Assembly (NCBI RefSeq): GCF_014903745.1
Contig: NZ_JACVXA010000008.1
Location: 1-64,000, forward strand
DNA: 64,000 nucleotides
DNA from: Mangrovicoccus algicola
GTDB lineage: Bacteria; Pseudomonadota; Alphaproteobacteria; Rhodobacterales; Rhodobacteraceae
Direction: 5' to 3'
Under the pieces are notes generated by a model that worked only from the letters and a program-made list of their open reading frames with translations, was not told where the DNA came from and ran no database searches. The translations under genes were made by a program, and so were the position numbers. Shown here piece after piece: positions 16,976-25,984 of this stretch; the first letter of the stretch is position 1, and each line of letters opens with the position of its first letter.

Positions 16976-18004
16976 ATGAAATCATTCACCGCTTGGAGCG
17001 AAACTGGAAAATCGAGAGCGCGGCAAGTAAGATCCTATCTTCTTCGCAGAACCCCCTTGGGTGGACCGACAGGAAAACTCGACACACTCATTCTTCATAT
17101 TGGCAGCCCCAAAACGGCCACTTCCACATTTCAAGACTGGCTAGGGGAAAACCGCTGGACCTTGCGCAGAGACGGCGTGGATCTGCGAATCCCATCCGAC
17201 ATTCGCGGCAAAAGCTACATCGCATCCGCGATGGAATATATAAATGGAAAAGAACAGGATATTGATACCTCGGGCTTCTCCAGGTTGTTCGAATCCGTTT
17301 CGACGAGAAACCTACTTGTGAGCGAAGAATCGCTGACGAACACATTCATTCCCGGCCCCAAGAGAAACCGGAACGGGTTTGACTCGATTGATAGGTTGAT
17401 AAAGTTCATTGAGGCACTGGAGACTCCAAACAAGAAAATTTTGTTGACTGTCAGGAGGCAAGATAAGTTCTTAGCTTCGAGTTATGCGCATCGCCTTCAA
17501 AGATCAGGAGAGACGGCTGCATTCTCTGGCTGGACGAGAGCCAAAGTCGACTTCAGAAAACTCTCATGGCTTCGAGTTGTAGACAAGCTAGAATCGGCCT
17601 TTGGAGAAGAGAATGTATCCGTCGTTCCCTTTGAGATGATTCAAACTACTAATTTCAGGGCATACTATGAAAGATCCCTTTCGTCGTTGAACATTTCAAC
17701 CCAGAACCATACCGAACCCACTGATCCGATTAAGAACCCGTCACTCACTGAGGTTTCGGAGGAGATTGCAAGAATAATAAATAGGCTGCCAACTAAAGAC
17801 GTTGCGCAAAAGTCTAAACGAACCGGCGTAATCGAACGGATTAATAATTTCACTTATGCAATCGGCGACCGCACGTCGAGGCCTGACAACGGTGAAGTAG
17901 CCCAAGCGTGTCAAGCTTACTATCAGTCCGAGAACATTGAACTAGCAAAACGAAAGTTCCCGGACCTGAAGACCTCATTCACATTCGAAAAATTAAGTAG
18001 ATAA
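16976..18004 (+). CDS. Sulfotransferase-like protein 1 (phage cargo gene)
   Basis: 342 residues. The N-terminal part carries the 5'-phosphosulfate-binding loop, LILHIGSPKTATSTFQDWL (motif about 43-53), matching PKTGTT-type loops of PAPS-dependent sulfotransferases. ILLTVRRQDKFLASSYAH (about 155-172) matches the 3'-phosphate-binding arginine/serine segment. These enzymes move sulfate from PAPS to carbohydrates, lipids or proteins. Codons are richer in A and T than in neighbouring phage genes, pointing to separate acquisition. It lies between the terminase genes with a second, distinct sulfotransferase-like gene, suggesting modification of host surface glycans during lysogeny. Substrate unknown. 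Confidence 0.75.
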   Translation: MKSFTAWSETGKSRARQVRSYLLRRTPLGGPTGKLDTLILHIGSPKTATSTFQDWLGENRWTLRRDGVDLRIPSDIRGKSYIASAMEYINGKEQDIDTSGFSRLFESVSTRNLLVSEESLTNTFIPGPKRNRNGFDSIDRLIKFIEALETPNKKILLTVRRQDKFLASSYAHRLQRSGETAAFSGWTRAKVDFRKLSWLRVVDKLESAFGEENVSVVPFEMIQTTNFRAYYERSLSSLNISTQNHTEPTDPIKNPSLTEVSEEIARIINRLPTKDVAQKSKRTGVIERINNFTYAIGDRTSRPDNGEVAQACQAYYQSENIELAKRKFPDLKTSFTFEKLSR

Positions 18005-18077
18005 CCCACACCGATTGCATGAGTGTCCAGAAGAAGGTTAGCGCACCATATGAAGAAATTCAGATCGGAGCAATCTC

Positions 18078-18452
18078 ATGACCTTCTTCCAAAAGCCTGC
18101 GTTAAAATATCTGGAAGGTGAAAGAAATCACACTTCAGGAAATCCGATCAACTCCAACCTTCGTGGTGACAGAGTAGCTCCACCCTCTACGGCTTCTCCG
18201 CCACCAAGAGAAATATCCGCGCGGGAGTTCGGCCTTTCAAACCAATACATACTAAGAGTTGAACCCAACGGCGCCCTATTCAAAATCGGAACAGGATGGT
18301 TCGACTTGCACGGGTTTTGGTGCGTTGAACGAAATGGGCGAGTAGAGGTTCGACGTGGCGCAACGAAGAAATTAATGAGAAAACTAACTCCGATGCAACG
18401 GCACGAGCTGGCTCGTGTGAGACTAAACGCACGGAGAAACGGCTTGCGTTAG
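18078..18452 (+). CDS. Hypothetical protein between two sulfotransferase-like genes
   Basis: 124 residues; ATG 18078 has GGAG 7 bases upstream. The first 60 residues are low-complexity (SNLRGDRVAPPSTASPPPRE). The rest looks folded: YILRVEPNGALFKIGTGWFD, then a basic helical end (KKLMRKLTPMQRHELARVRL). Not recognised. The position within the cargo island suggests a shared role or simply co-acquisition. Confidence 0.6.
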   Translation: MTFFQKPALKYLEGERNHTSGNPINSNLRGDRVAPPSTASPPPREISAREFGLSNQYILRVEPNGALFKIGTGWFDLHGFWCVERNGRVEVRRGATKKLMRKLTPMQRHELARVRLNARRNGLR

Positions 18453-18544
18453 TGTGTATTGGTGCGATAGGCCCTAAACTGTAGTGTGCTTGCTGCCACT
18501 GACAGCCAACTTTTCTGTTCCTTATAAGATCAACGCTGCCTCTT

Positions 18545-19210
18545 ATGGATTCACCATCTCCTACGCTATCACTTTACGACAACGCAGAATCCCGAAACAG
18601 CGCCGAGCAGACATATGTTATTTTTGGCGGGCGCCGCGGAGGGACTACTGCTATCGCAGGTGTGTGCCAACGCCTCGGCCTTTTCTTAGGGGACGACCTG
18701 GGAATCAACCTCGAAGATCTAGACTTCCGCCATTCGCGCGGCAAACAAGCGATCCTTCGATCCATCGAGCAACGAAACAAGGATCGTGGCATCTGGGGTT
18801 GGAAGCATCCTGTTCCCCACGCATATCTCTCCAAAATCACACCCCAGCTACGAAATCCGCGTTTTATCTTGGTAACACGCGACACTACAGCACACGCCTC
18901 AGGTATGCTTGAGCGGGAAAATCGTGACGTAGAAGAAAGCCTCAGAATCCACATAAGAAACGAAAGAAACAATTTCGATTTCATTTTCAAACAGGAACTC
19001 CCCACACTGCTGGTAAGTTATGAGAAGTTAATATCAAAACCAAATGATGTAATTCGAGATACTTCACACTTTCTTAACAGAAAGTTAACCAGACAAAAGC
19101 TTAGAGAAATTAAGAAGTTTATACATCCGGGGTATTACGAACCTGTAAGTAGAATAGAAAAGGCTAAGAACGCGATAAGTCAGGTACTTGGAACATCCTC
19201 TTCAGAATAA
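18545..19210 (+). CDS. Sulfotransferase-like protein 2 (phage cargo gene)
   Basis: 221 residues. YVIFGGRRGGTTAIAGVCQR (about 24-43) is a GGxRxGTT phosphosulfate-binding loop, WGWKHP follows near 84, FILVTRDTTAHASGM (107-121) fits the second PAPS-binding segment, and TLLVSYEKLISKP matches the end of the fold. It is only distantly like protein 1, so this is not a recent duplication. The start has no strong ribosome site. Low-GC codon use continues. It probably modifies a sugar or lipid at the cell envelope. Confidence 0.7.
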   Translation: MDSPSPTLSLYDNAESRNSAEQTYVIFGGRRGGTTAIAGVCQRLGLFLGDDLGINLEDLDFRHSRGKQAILRSIEQRNKDRGIWGWKHPVPHAYLSKITPQLRNPRFILVTRDTTAHASGMLERENRDVEESLRIHIRNERNNFDFIFKQELPTLLVSYEKLISKPNDVIRDTSHFLNRKLTRQKLREIKKFIHPGYYEPVSRIEKAKNAISQVLGTSSSE

Positions 19211-19543
19211 GGTAAATCCAAGTAGTTGAGACGGTCGGTCCGTCTTGACATTCAATACTGAAAGCACTTGAGCGAACAATATTAGACAGGCGCCGCCACG
19301 AGAGCGATGGCGACGCCAGGAAGAGCTTAATCGTTACTCAGCCTCGCAGGCAACTTTGAGCGAGGGATGTCATCCAAGCACCTGCGAGCAATCGCTACGA
19401 CGGGGCGATGAAAACTCTTCACGATGAATCCTCCAGATTGATCCATATCTGTCAACAGTAATATTTAACATTCGCAATAAGTTAACTACTAAAGTAATTA
19501 TCTTTCAATTGGCGAATCCGCGAAGAGCGGTTACACTCAAATC
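19211..19543. other. Intergenic stretch in the cargo island
   Basis: Contains a short hairpin AGACGG-TCGGT-CCGTCT (19229-19245), followed by TTGACA without a good -10. AT-rich toward 19500. No gene seen. Confidence 0.4.
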
Positions 19544-19747
19544 ATGATGAAGCGCCCTGAGCATCTCGAACACATGGAATCTCCGGACATGTTCGACGAC
19601 GAGTATCATGACGATGTGGTGCAGTACCGGGAACCATCCGATGAGCCAGAGTGGCAAGATGACGAATACCATGACGGCAGCGATGAACTGAGAACTTCTA
19701 TTTTCTCCAAGATACTATCGGCCTTTCAGTTCAAGCGTCTTGGCTAG
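19544..19747 (+). CDS. Very acidic small protein, 67 residues
   Basis: MMKRPEHLEHMESPDMFDDE, then alternating D/E/Y/H residues including two DDEYHD repeats, ending in a basic-hydrophobic tail (IFSKILSAFQFKRLG). The central 40 residues are strongly negative, similar in composition to DNA-mimic anti-restriction proteins, but composition alone is weak evidence. The amphipathic tail might contact a membrane or partner. No strong ribosome site; start at 19544 or the next codon. Confidence 0.5.
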   Translation: MMKRPEHLEHMESPDMFDDEYHDDVVQYREPSDEPEWQDDEYHDGSDELRTSIFSKILSAFQFKRLG

Positions 19748-19897
19748 CGGGCTGCCCATTCGTTTCTCCGGATGTCCGGCGGCACGTGGATTGCTGTAAA
19801 ATTAAGCGACCTAAGTTGGTTCCTCATCCTGACTGAACAGGATTGCTCTGTCATAGCGAGAAGTACAGCGTCCCTCTGATTTTCGGAGGGTACGCGA

Positions 19898-21481
19898 ATG
19901 ACAATCAACTACACCGCCGACGGCCGGGTGATGGGCGACTTCTTCCGCTCGCCTGCCTTCGTGCGCGGGCTGCAAGGCCCCATCGGCTCAGGCAAGTCCG
20001 TCGCCTGCGTGATGGAGTGCCTGCGCCTCATGCTGTCGCAGGAGCCTTGCTTCGACCCTGCCACGGTGCGGGAGGTCGAGCGCGGCGTCTTCGACGGCCA
20101 GCGCACCGGCAAGCGCCGCTGCCGCATCGGGATCATCCGCAACACTACCCCGCAGCTTGAGACCACGACCATGAAGACGTGGCTCGAATGGCTTCCCGAG
20201 CATCTGTATGGCCGGGTGCGCTGGCGCGCGCCGTACCGGCAGGACATCCACATCACCATGCCTGACGGCTTCGACGTGGAAGCCGAGGTCTGGTTCCTCG
20301 CCCTGGATCGGCCCGAGGACGTGAAGAAGCTGCTCTCCTTCGAGTTCACCTTCATCTGGCTCAACGAGGCGCGCGAGCTTCCCCGCGAGATCATCACCGC
20401 GGCAATCTCCCGCGTGAAGCGCTTCCCGCGCCTGATCGACGGCGGCTGCACCCGCGCCTGCATCATCATGGACACCAACGCGCCCGACGAGGAACACTGG
20501 TGGGCCATCATGTCGGGCCAGGTCGATGCGCCGGACTGGCTGTCCGAAGAGGATCGCCTGACGCTGCTCAAGCCCGACGATTGGGAGTTCTTCGCCCAGC
20601 CGCCTGCGGTTCTCGATGTCTGGAAGAACGGCAAGCTGGATGGCTACGAGCTGAACCCCCACCGCGAGAACGGCCGGTTCACCGACAAGACCTATTACAT
20701 GGGGCTGATCCAGGGGCAGACCCGCGACTGGATCATGAACATGCTTCAGAACAAGGTCGGCCGGATCTTCGCCGGGCGCCCGGTCTATTCGGGCTTCAAC
20801 GAGCTGACGCATCTGGTCGACGACATCGAGCCGGATCCGGAATACGTGATCGACGTGGGCGCCGACTTCGGCCTGACCCCGGCCGCGGCCTTCGGGCAGG
20901 ACGTGCGCGGACAGGTGCGCGTCTTCGACGAGGTGGTGACGCGCGACACCCAGACGGAGCAATTCGCAATCCTGCTCGCACGGCACATCCGCGAGAAGTA
21001 TCCGGGCTACCGCTTCCGCTTCACGGGCGACCCGCGCGGCGATGACCGCCAGCCCAACCAGCAGGACGCGGCCTATACCGCCTTCAAGATCCTCAAGAAG
21101 CACGGGATCGACATCGAGCCCGCCTGGTCGAACGATCCGGTGATCCGAACCGGCGCGGTGCAGACCCAGCTCAACACGATGGTCGAGGGCCGGCCCGGCT
21201 ATATCCTGAGCCGCAAGTGCACGTACCTGATGAACGCCAAGAAGGGCGGGTACTGCTACCTCAAGGACGGGCACGCGATCGACAAGAACTCGATCTACAG
21301 CCACGTCTCGGATGCCGAGCAATACATGTTCCTGCGCATGGGCTACGGGCGCAAGCTGATCCGCTCCGAGGGCGGCCAGCGCGCTGTCTCGGTGCAGGCC
21401 GGGACCGGCGGGAATGTCCATCGCCACAGGCAGGGCGCCCGCGCCCGGCGCACCTCCCGCATCCTCAGCATTGGCCGTTGA
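19898..21481 (+). CDS. terL: Terminase large subunit
   Basis: 527 residues; ATG 19898 follows GGAGGG. It is the ATP-driven DNA-packaging motor with headful or cos nuclease. Walker A is GPIGSGKS (27-34); Walker B is TFIWLNEARE (151-160) with E157 as the catalytic glutamate and an asparagine in place of the usual aspartate. The RNase H-like nuclease begins at DVGADFG (D319), followed by FTGDPRGDDR and a late DAEQY segment, giving three acidic positions. The last 35 residues are basic and may be a tail. It heads the T7-like structural operon. Confidence 0.93.
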   Translation: MTINYTADGRVMGDFFRSPAFVRGLQGPIGSGKSVACVMECLRLMLSQEPCFDPATVREVERGVFDGQRTGKRRCRIGIIRNTTPQLETTTMKTWLEWLPEHLYGRVRWRAPYRQDIHITMPDGFDVEAEVWFLALDRPEDVKKLLSFEFTFIWLNEARELPREIITAAISRVKRFPRLIDGGCTRACIIMDTNAPDEEHWWAIMSGQVDAPDWLSEEDRLTLLKPDDWEFFAQPPAVLDVWKNGKLDGYELNPHRENGRFTDKTYYMGLIQGQTRDWIMNMLQNKVGRIFAGRPVYSGFNELTHLVDDIEPDPEYVIDVGADFGLTPAAAFGQDVRGQVRVFDEVVTRDTQTEQFAILLARHIREKYPGYRFRFTGDPRGDDRQPNQQDAAYTAFKILKKHGIDIEPAWSNDPVIRTGAVQTQLNTMVEGRPGYILSRKCTYLMNAKKGGYCYLKDGHAIDKNSIYSHVSDAEQYMFLRMGYGRKLIRSEGGQRAVSVQAGTGGNVHRHRQGARARRTSRILSIGR

Positions 21482-21526
21482 CAAGCACCGACCCCGAAGA
21501 ACAGCCGGCAGAAAAGGAGGCTCGAC

Positions 21527-21805
21527 ATGTGCGGCGGAGCAATCAAGAGCGTATCGAAGGCGGTCAAGGGCGCCGTTGACACCGTGACCGGGGCCAGCGC
21601 GCGCCGGGCGCAGAAGAAAGCGGCCAAGGAGGCCAAGCAAGCGGCGCAGGCTCAGGCCCGGCAGGCCAAGGAGCAGCGCACGCAGGAGGCCTCGGCCGCC
21701 TATGCCGAGCGCCGCCGGACGATGGGCACGAATGCCCGCTCCGGCTCGCGCACCTCCTACAGCGCCTATTCGGGCGGCATGGGATCGCGGAGCTTCTTCC
21801 AGTGA
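21527..21805 (+). CDS. Small virion-associated hypothetical protein
   Basis: 92 residues starting MCGGAIKSVSKAVKGAVD, a long Ala/Gln/Lys helix, and a C-terminus GGMGSRSFFQ. The MC start and SFF end resemble the gp14-like protein at 28884 (MCDV...RSFFHAGA), so the two may share targeting or processing signals. Its stop overlaps the portal start as GTGA. Probably an internal or connector component; not proven. Confidence 0.6.
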   Translation: MCGGAIKSVSKAVKGAVDTVTGASARRAQKKAAKEAKQAAQAQARQAKEQRTQEASAAYAERRRTMGTNARSGSRTSYSAYSGGMGSRSFFQ

Positions 21806-23352
21806 GGGATGCAGGCGATATCCTGAAGCGCATGGACAAGGCGCAGGCCGAGCGCTCGCGCCTCGAACCCATGTTCGACGATGCTATCCGGCTGACCATG
21901 CCGGGGCGGCGCGGCTTCAACATGACCGATTGGGACCCGGCCTGGGCCGACATCTACGACGAGACCGGCGCCAACGCGGTGGAGGAATTTGCCAGCCGGA
22001 TGCAGGCCGGATTCTTCCCCAGCTTCTCGCGGTTCATCCAGCTTGAGGCGTCGAGCCTGATCGCCCCGAAGGACCGGGCGGCGGTGAACCGTGACCTTGA
22101 GGAAATCTGCCAGTATCTGTTCGAGGAAATCTGGGTCTCCAACTTCGCCACCGAGGCGGCCGAAAGCCTGACGGACCTTGCGCTGTCGACCGGCACGCTC
22201 TGCGTGGAGGAAGGCTTCGGCGGCAACCGGCTGCACCACCAGTCGATCCCGCTGACGGAGCTTCTGCTTGAGACCGGCCCCGCGGGCCAGATCGGCGGGC
22301 AGTTCCGTGAACAGCGCGACGTGCCGGTGACGGACGTGCCCGCCATCCTGGGCCAGCATTACGACGACAGCGCGGCCCCGGTGCTGGCGGCAGACATCCG
22401 CCAGAACGTGGATCGCAAGGTCACGCTGGTGACGCACACCTATCGCGACTTCACCAGCCGCGACACCGAGCGCAGCTGGCATATCGTGCTGGTCAAGGAG
22501 ACGAAGGAGATCGTCTGCAAGCGCGAGTTGACCGGGCGCGGCTCCAATCCGTTCCTCAGTTTCCGCATGGGCAAGATCGAAGGCGGCACCTGGGGGCGCG
22601 GCCCGCTGATGCGCAGCCTCGGCGCGGTGCGCACCACGAACCTGATGGTGGAGCTGGTGCTGGAAAACGCGGCCATGGCCATCACCGGGATCTACCAGAC
22701 CGATAATGACGGCACGGTCAACGCCGACAATATCAGCCTGTTGCCGGGCACGATCCTGTCGCGCGAGATCGGGACGCGCGGGCTTGAGCCGATCGCGGCC
22801 GCGACGGGCAGCTTCCAGATGCAGGATGTGGTGCTTGGCGATCAGCGCACGAACATCAAGCGCGCGATGTACAACGATATGCTGTCGGATCCCAACCGGA
22901 CCCCGGCGACCGCCTACGAGGTCTCCGAGCGCATGGCCGATCTGGCCCACCGCACCGCGGCGGGCTTCTCGCGCATCTTCTACGAGTTCGTCCAGCCCTA
23001 CATCTGGCGGGCGCTCTACCTGCTCGAAAAGCGCGGCGACATCCAGCTTCCCACCCAGAACGGGCGGGCGCTGAACTTCCGGCCCACCTCCCCGCTGGCG
23101 CGAGCGCAGTCCGGCCGCGACCTTCAGGCGCTCATTCAGGACTTCTCGCTGCGCGCGCAGATCTACGGCCCGCAGGCGGCGGCCATGTCCTACGAGACCG
23201 AGGAACTGGAAACCTGGCTCCAAGCCCGCAACGGGCTGGATGAGCGGATCTTCAAGACGCCCGCCGACATGGCGCGCTCGATGCAGGAGATGCAGCAGCA
23301 GATGATGCAGATGCAGGCCCAGATGCAGCAGATGGGGGCGACCGGCAAATGA
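21802..23352 (+). CDS. Portal (head-tail connector) protein
   Basis: 516 residues from GTG 21802, coupled to the previous stop. The sequence fits the podovirus head-to-tail connecting family (T7 gp8-like): RLTMPGRRGFN, ANAVEEFASRMQAGFFPSFS, and a C-terminal Met/Gln-rich coil (MQQQMMQMQAQMQQM). The dodecameric portal forms the packaging vertex. Position directly after terL agrees. The methionine/glutamine tail is unusually regular and probably forms the barrel helix. Confidence 0.9.
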   Translation: MRDAGDILKRMDKAQAERSRLEPMFDDAIRLTMPGRRGFNMTDWDPAWADIYDETGANAVEEFASRMQAGFFPSFSRFIQLEASSLIAPKDRAAVNRDLEEICQYLFEEIWVSNFATEAAESLTDLALSTGTLCVEEGFGGNRLHHQSIPLTELLLETGPAGQIGGQFREQRDVPVTDVPAILGQHYDDSAAPVLAADIRQNVDRKVTLVTHTYRDFTSRDTERSWHIVLVKETKEIVCKRELTGRGSNPFLSFRMGKIEGGTWGRGPLMRSLGAVRTTNLMVELVLENAAMAITGIYQTDNDGTVNADNISLLPGTILSREIGTRGLEPIAAATGSFQMQDVVLGDQRTNIKRAMYNDMLSDPNRTPATAYEVSERMADLAHRTAAGFSRIFYEFVQPYIWRALYLLEKRGDIQLPTQNGRALNFRPTSPLARAQSGRDLQALIQDFSLRAQIYGPQAAAMSYETEELETWLQARNGLDERIFKTPADMARSMQEMQQQMMQMQAQMQQMGATGK

Positions 23353-23606
23353 GGGAGCGCCCCCAGAAGCCCGTCAACATCGACGGCATTCCACGCAGCC
23401 CCGCGCAGGATGAGCAGATCAACGACACCTGCCGCGCCGCGCTGAACACCCCGGCCGGCGAACGGCTCATGGATTACCTGCGCTCGATCACCGCGAGCGT
23501 GGTGATGCCTCCCTCCGCCTCGGATGCGGAGCTTCGCGACCTGGAAGGCATGCGCCGCCTTCACGGGATCCTCGACTACCGGCGCAAGACCACCCCCAAG
23601 GAGTAG
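23349..23606 (+). CDS. Bbp19-like small phage protein
   Basis: 85 residues, coupled to the portal stop by ATGA. AALNTPAGERLMDYLRSITA and LEGMRRLHGILDYR match the short Bbp19-type proteins found after portal genes in podoviruses. Function unknown; possibly assembly. Recognition is from memory of the pattern, so moderately sure. Confidence 0.55.
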   Translation: MRERPQKPVNIDGIPRSPAQDEQINDTCRAALNTPAGERLMDYLRSITASVVMPPSASDAELRDLEGMRRLHGILDYRRKTTPKE

Positions 23607-23612
23607 CAGCCC

Positions 23613-24458
23613 ATGCTCAAAGAAACCCTGTTCGGCGCCATCATGCGCGCCATTGTCTTCGCTCCCGCCGATGATGCGGGCGGCGGCAGCTTCTTCACCC
23701 CGCCCGCCGATGATGCGGGCGCGGGCGCAGGCGACGATGGCACGCCCCCGCAGGGCGATGGGGGCGCGCCCGAGGGTGAAGGCACCGGCGACGACGGGAC
23801 CCCTCCCAGCGGCGACGGGAGCGCCCCTGAGCGCCCCGAGTGGCTGTTGCAGAAATACAACAGCGTCGAGGATCAGGCCAAAGCCTATCGCGACCTCTAC
23901 GGACGCTTCTCCAAGAAGACCGAGGATCTGCGCGCCGAGATCGCCGCAGAGCGCGCGGAAGGCGTGCCGGAGGCGCTGGACGGCTATGCCTATCCCGAGG
24001 GTTGGGAAGCCCCCGGCGAGGACGTGGACGGCGCGCTGCGCGCCTGGGCGCACGAGAACGGCATCAAGGGCGAGGCCTTCCAGTCGCTCATCAACGATGT
24101 CTGGGCCAAGACCATGCCCGATCCCGACACCGAGCTGAAGGTGCTGGGCGACAACGCGCAGGAGCGCATCGCCGATGTGAACCAGTGGGTGCACAAGAAC
24201 GTCGAGAAGGATCACTTCCCCGTCGTGCAGGGCATCATGACCTCCGCTGCGGGCGTGGCCTTCATCGAAAGCCTCGCCGGGCGCGGGGCGGCGGCGGGCT
24301 TCGCGCCCAAGGGCGGCGATGCCGGCGCCAAGCCGATCACCCGCGAAAGCCTGCGCGAAATGCAGTTCGATCCGCGCTACGGCGTCGATGACAAGTACAC
24401 GGCCGAAGTGACCGCGGCGTGGGATAAATGGGGCGCGCAGCAGGAGCGGCAGCGGTGA
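23613..24458 (+). CDS. Scaffolding protein
   Basis: 281 residues. An acidic, Gly/Pro/Asp-rich N-terminal third (three related GDDG/TPP units) is followed by a helical region (PEWLLQKYNSVEDQAKAYRD; VEKDHFPVVQGIMTSAAGVA) and a charged C-terminus. This composition and the position just upstream of the capsid gene are typical of podovirus scaffolds (T7 gp9-like), which shape the procapsid and then leave. The start at 23613 might be internal at MRAIVFAP. Confidence 0.8.
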   Translation: MLKETLFGAIMRAIVFAPADDAGGGSFFTPPADDAGAGAGDDGTPPQGDGGAPEGEGTGDDGTPPSGDGSAPERPEWLLQKYNSVEDQAKAYRDLYGRFSKKTEDLRAEIAAERAEGVPEALDGYAYPEGWEAPGEDVDGALRAWAHENGIKGEAFQSLINDVWAKTMPDPDTELKVLGDNAQERIADVNQWVHKNVEKDHFPVVQGIMTSAAGVAFIESLAGRGAAAGFAPKGGDAGAKPITRESLREMQFDPRYGVDDKYTAEVTAAWDKWGAQQERQR

Positions 24459-24970
24459 GAACCGCGCCCGCCACCCCCGAAGACATGGAAGAGCTGGCCC
24501 TCAATATGAGGGCCATCGACCGCTGGGAGTTGCGCCACGTCGCCCGCGTCACGGGCCGGGGCCATATCTCCATCCTGGGCGACCTGATGTCGACCTACCG
24601 CGCCGCGCCGCTGACCGCGCTGCATTGCCCCGAGGGGCTGGTCGGCGTCGTCGGCGTCCTGCCCATGCCGGGGATGCCCGGCGGCGGGGCGATCTTCTTC
24701 CTGGGCACCGATCTGGCCGACCTGCACAGCCTGCCCATGGACCGCGCCCTGCGCCGCTGGCTGGATGCCGAGCTTGAGGCTGCGCGCTGGCCGCGCGGCT
24801 TCGGCAACGTGATCCCCAAGGACTTGCGGTTCCGGCACGTCTGGCTGCAACATTTGGGGTTTGACTTCCCTGTGGCCGAAGTACAACACCTCCCCGACGA
24901 GCTTGAAGTCTTCTGGATGCAGGCCCGTTGCGATGTCGGCCCCAATGACGCCACAGCGGCCTGCGCCTAG
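24455..24970 (+). CDS. GNAT-like phage protein (T7 gp13/DUF2833-like)
   Basis: 171 residues from GTG 24455, which overlaps the scaffold stop as GTGA. RTAPATPEDMEELALNMRAI, a strand pattern VGVVGVLPMPGMPGGGAIFF and the end HVWLQHLGFDF are like the acetyltransferase-fold internal proteins of T7-like phages. In T7 the counterpart aids assembly or ejection. In this phage it sits between scaffold and capsid. No proof of enzymatic activity. Confidence 0.55.
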   Translation: MRTAPATPEDMEELALNMRAIDRWELRHVARVTGRGHISILGDLMSTYRAAPLTALHCPEGLVGVVGVLPMPGMPGGGAIFFLGTDLADLHSLPMDRALRRWLDAELEAARWPRGFGNVIPKDLRFRHVWLQHLGFDFPVAEVQHLPDELEVFWMQARCDVGPNDATAACA

Positions 24971-25040
24971 CAGAACACCCGCGCCCCGGTGATCGGCGGA
25001 ATACCCGGACCCCCGATCAACTGTTTGCGTGGAGGCTAAG

Positions 25041-25892
25041 ATGCCCAACGATATTCCCGTCAGCTTCATCGAGCAGTATCAGGCTGACGTGCACCTCAAG
25101 TTCCGCCAGATGGGGTCGCGCCTGATGAACACCACCCGCAAGGGCACGGTGCAGGGCTCGACCGTCCACTGGCAAATCTTCGGCACCGTCGTCGCGCAGG
25201 CCATGCCGGCCCGTGGCGAACGCCATACCTTCCAGGAGCCCGGCCACGACCGCGTGTCGGCCACCATGGAGGATTTCGTGGTGCCGACCTACGTCCGCAA
25301 GCTCGACCTGCTGAAGCAGAACATTTCCGAGCGTCAGGCCCACGCTGCCGCGCACACCTCCGCCCTGGGCATCAAGACCGATGATGCGCTCTTCGCCATC
25401 ATGAGCGCGGGCAAGGAGAAAGAGGCAGGCGATGCGGCCTATGGCTTCGGCTACAACCACGCCATGTCCATCGTCACCGGGTTCAACAACTCGTATGTGC
25501 CCGACGACGGCAACCGCTTCTGCGCGCTGCACCCCAACTCCTGGGCGCAGTTCCTGAAGGTGCCGCAGTTCGCCAATGCCGATTGGGTCGGCGCCGACAA
25601 CCTGCCCTTCAAGGGCGGCATGTCGGCCAAGATGTGGATGGGCGTGCTTTGGATGCCGCTGCCGAACACCCCGTTCGACGACGAGACCAACGTGGCCACC
25701 AACTATGCATGGCACCGCTCCGTGGTGGGTCATGGCGTGAACCAGGAGCCCCAGACCAACTGGCAATGGCACAACGACTACAGCCATTACTCGTGCGTCT
25801 CCGACATGAGCTTCGGCGGCGCCGTGATCGAGGACAAGGGCTGCTACTCGGTCCAGTCCCTCTCCCCGCCCCCGGATCCCTCCGCGGGCTGA
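25041..25892 (+). CDS. Major capsid protein
   Basis: 283 residues from ATG 25041, with GGAGG 5 bases upstream. The sequence MPNDIPVSFIEQYQADVHLK, the acidic-basic N-arm and the FGYNHAMSIVTGFNNSYVPD segment fit a podovirus HK97-fold capsid protein. Position after scaffold and before a strong terminator is as expected, and the ribosome site is the best in the cluster, consistent with the highest expression. The C-terminus is proline-rich (LSPPPDPSAG). Confidence 0.88.
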   Translation: MPNDIPVSFIEQYQADVHLKFRQMGSRLMNTTRKGTVQGSTVHWQIFGTVVAQAMPARGERHTFQEPGHDRVSATMEDFVVPTYVRKLDLLKQNISERQAHAAAHTSALGIKTDDALFAIMSAGKEKEAGDAAYGFGYNHAMSIVTGFNNSYVPDDGNRFCALHPNSWAQFLKVPQFANADWVGADNLPFKGGMSAKMWMGVLWMPLPNTPFDDETNVATNYAWHRSVVGHGVNQEPQTNWQWHNDYSHYSCVSDMSFGGAVIEDKGCYSVQSLSPPPDPSAG

Positions 25893-25940
25893 GCCCCGCC
25901 GGGACAGATCGCCCGCTGACGGGCTGACAGCGGGCTGACT

Positions 25941-25971
25941 GGCCGGGCGTCCCAAGGCGCCCGGCCCTTTT
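25941..25971 (+). terminator. Intrinsic terminator after the capsid gene
   Basis: 9-bp perfect stem GGCCGGGCG/CGCCCGGCC with an 8-base loop, then C and TTTT. As in T7, it would lower expression of tail genes relative to capsid. Confidence 0.8.
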
Positions 25972-25984
25972 CATTGAGGGCACC

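Noticed and set aside
19245-19275. TTGACA at 19245 as a promoter for the acidic protein
   Set aside because: No acceptable -10 at 16-18 bases.
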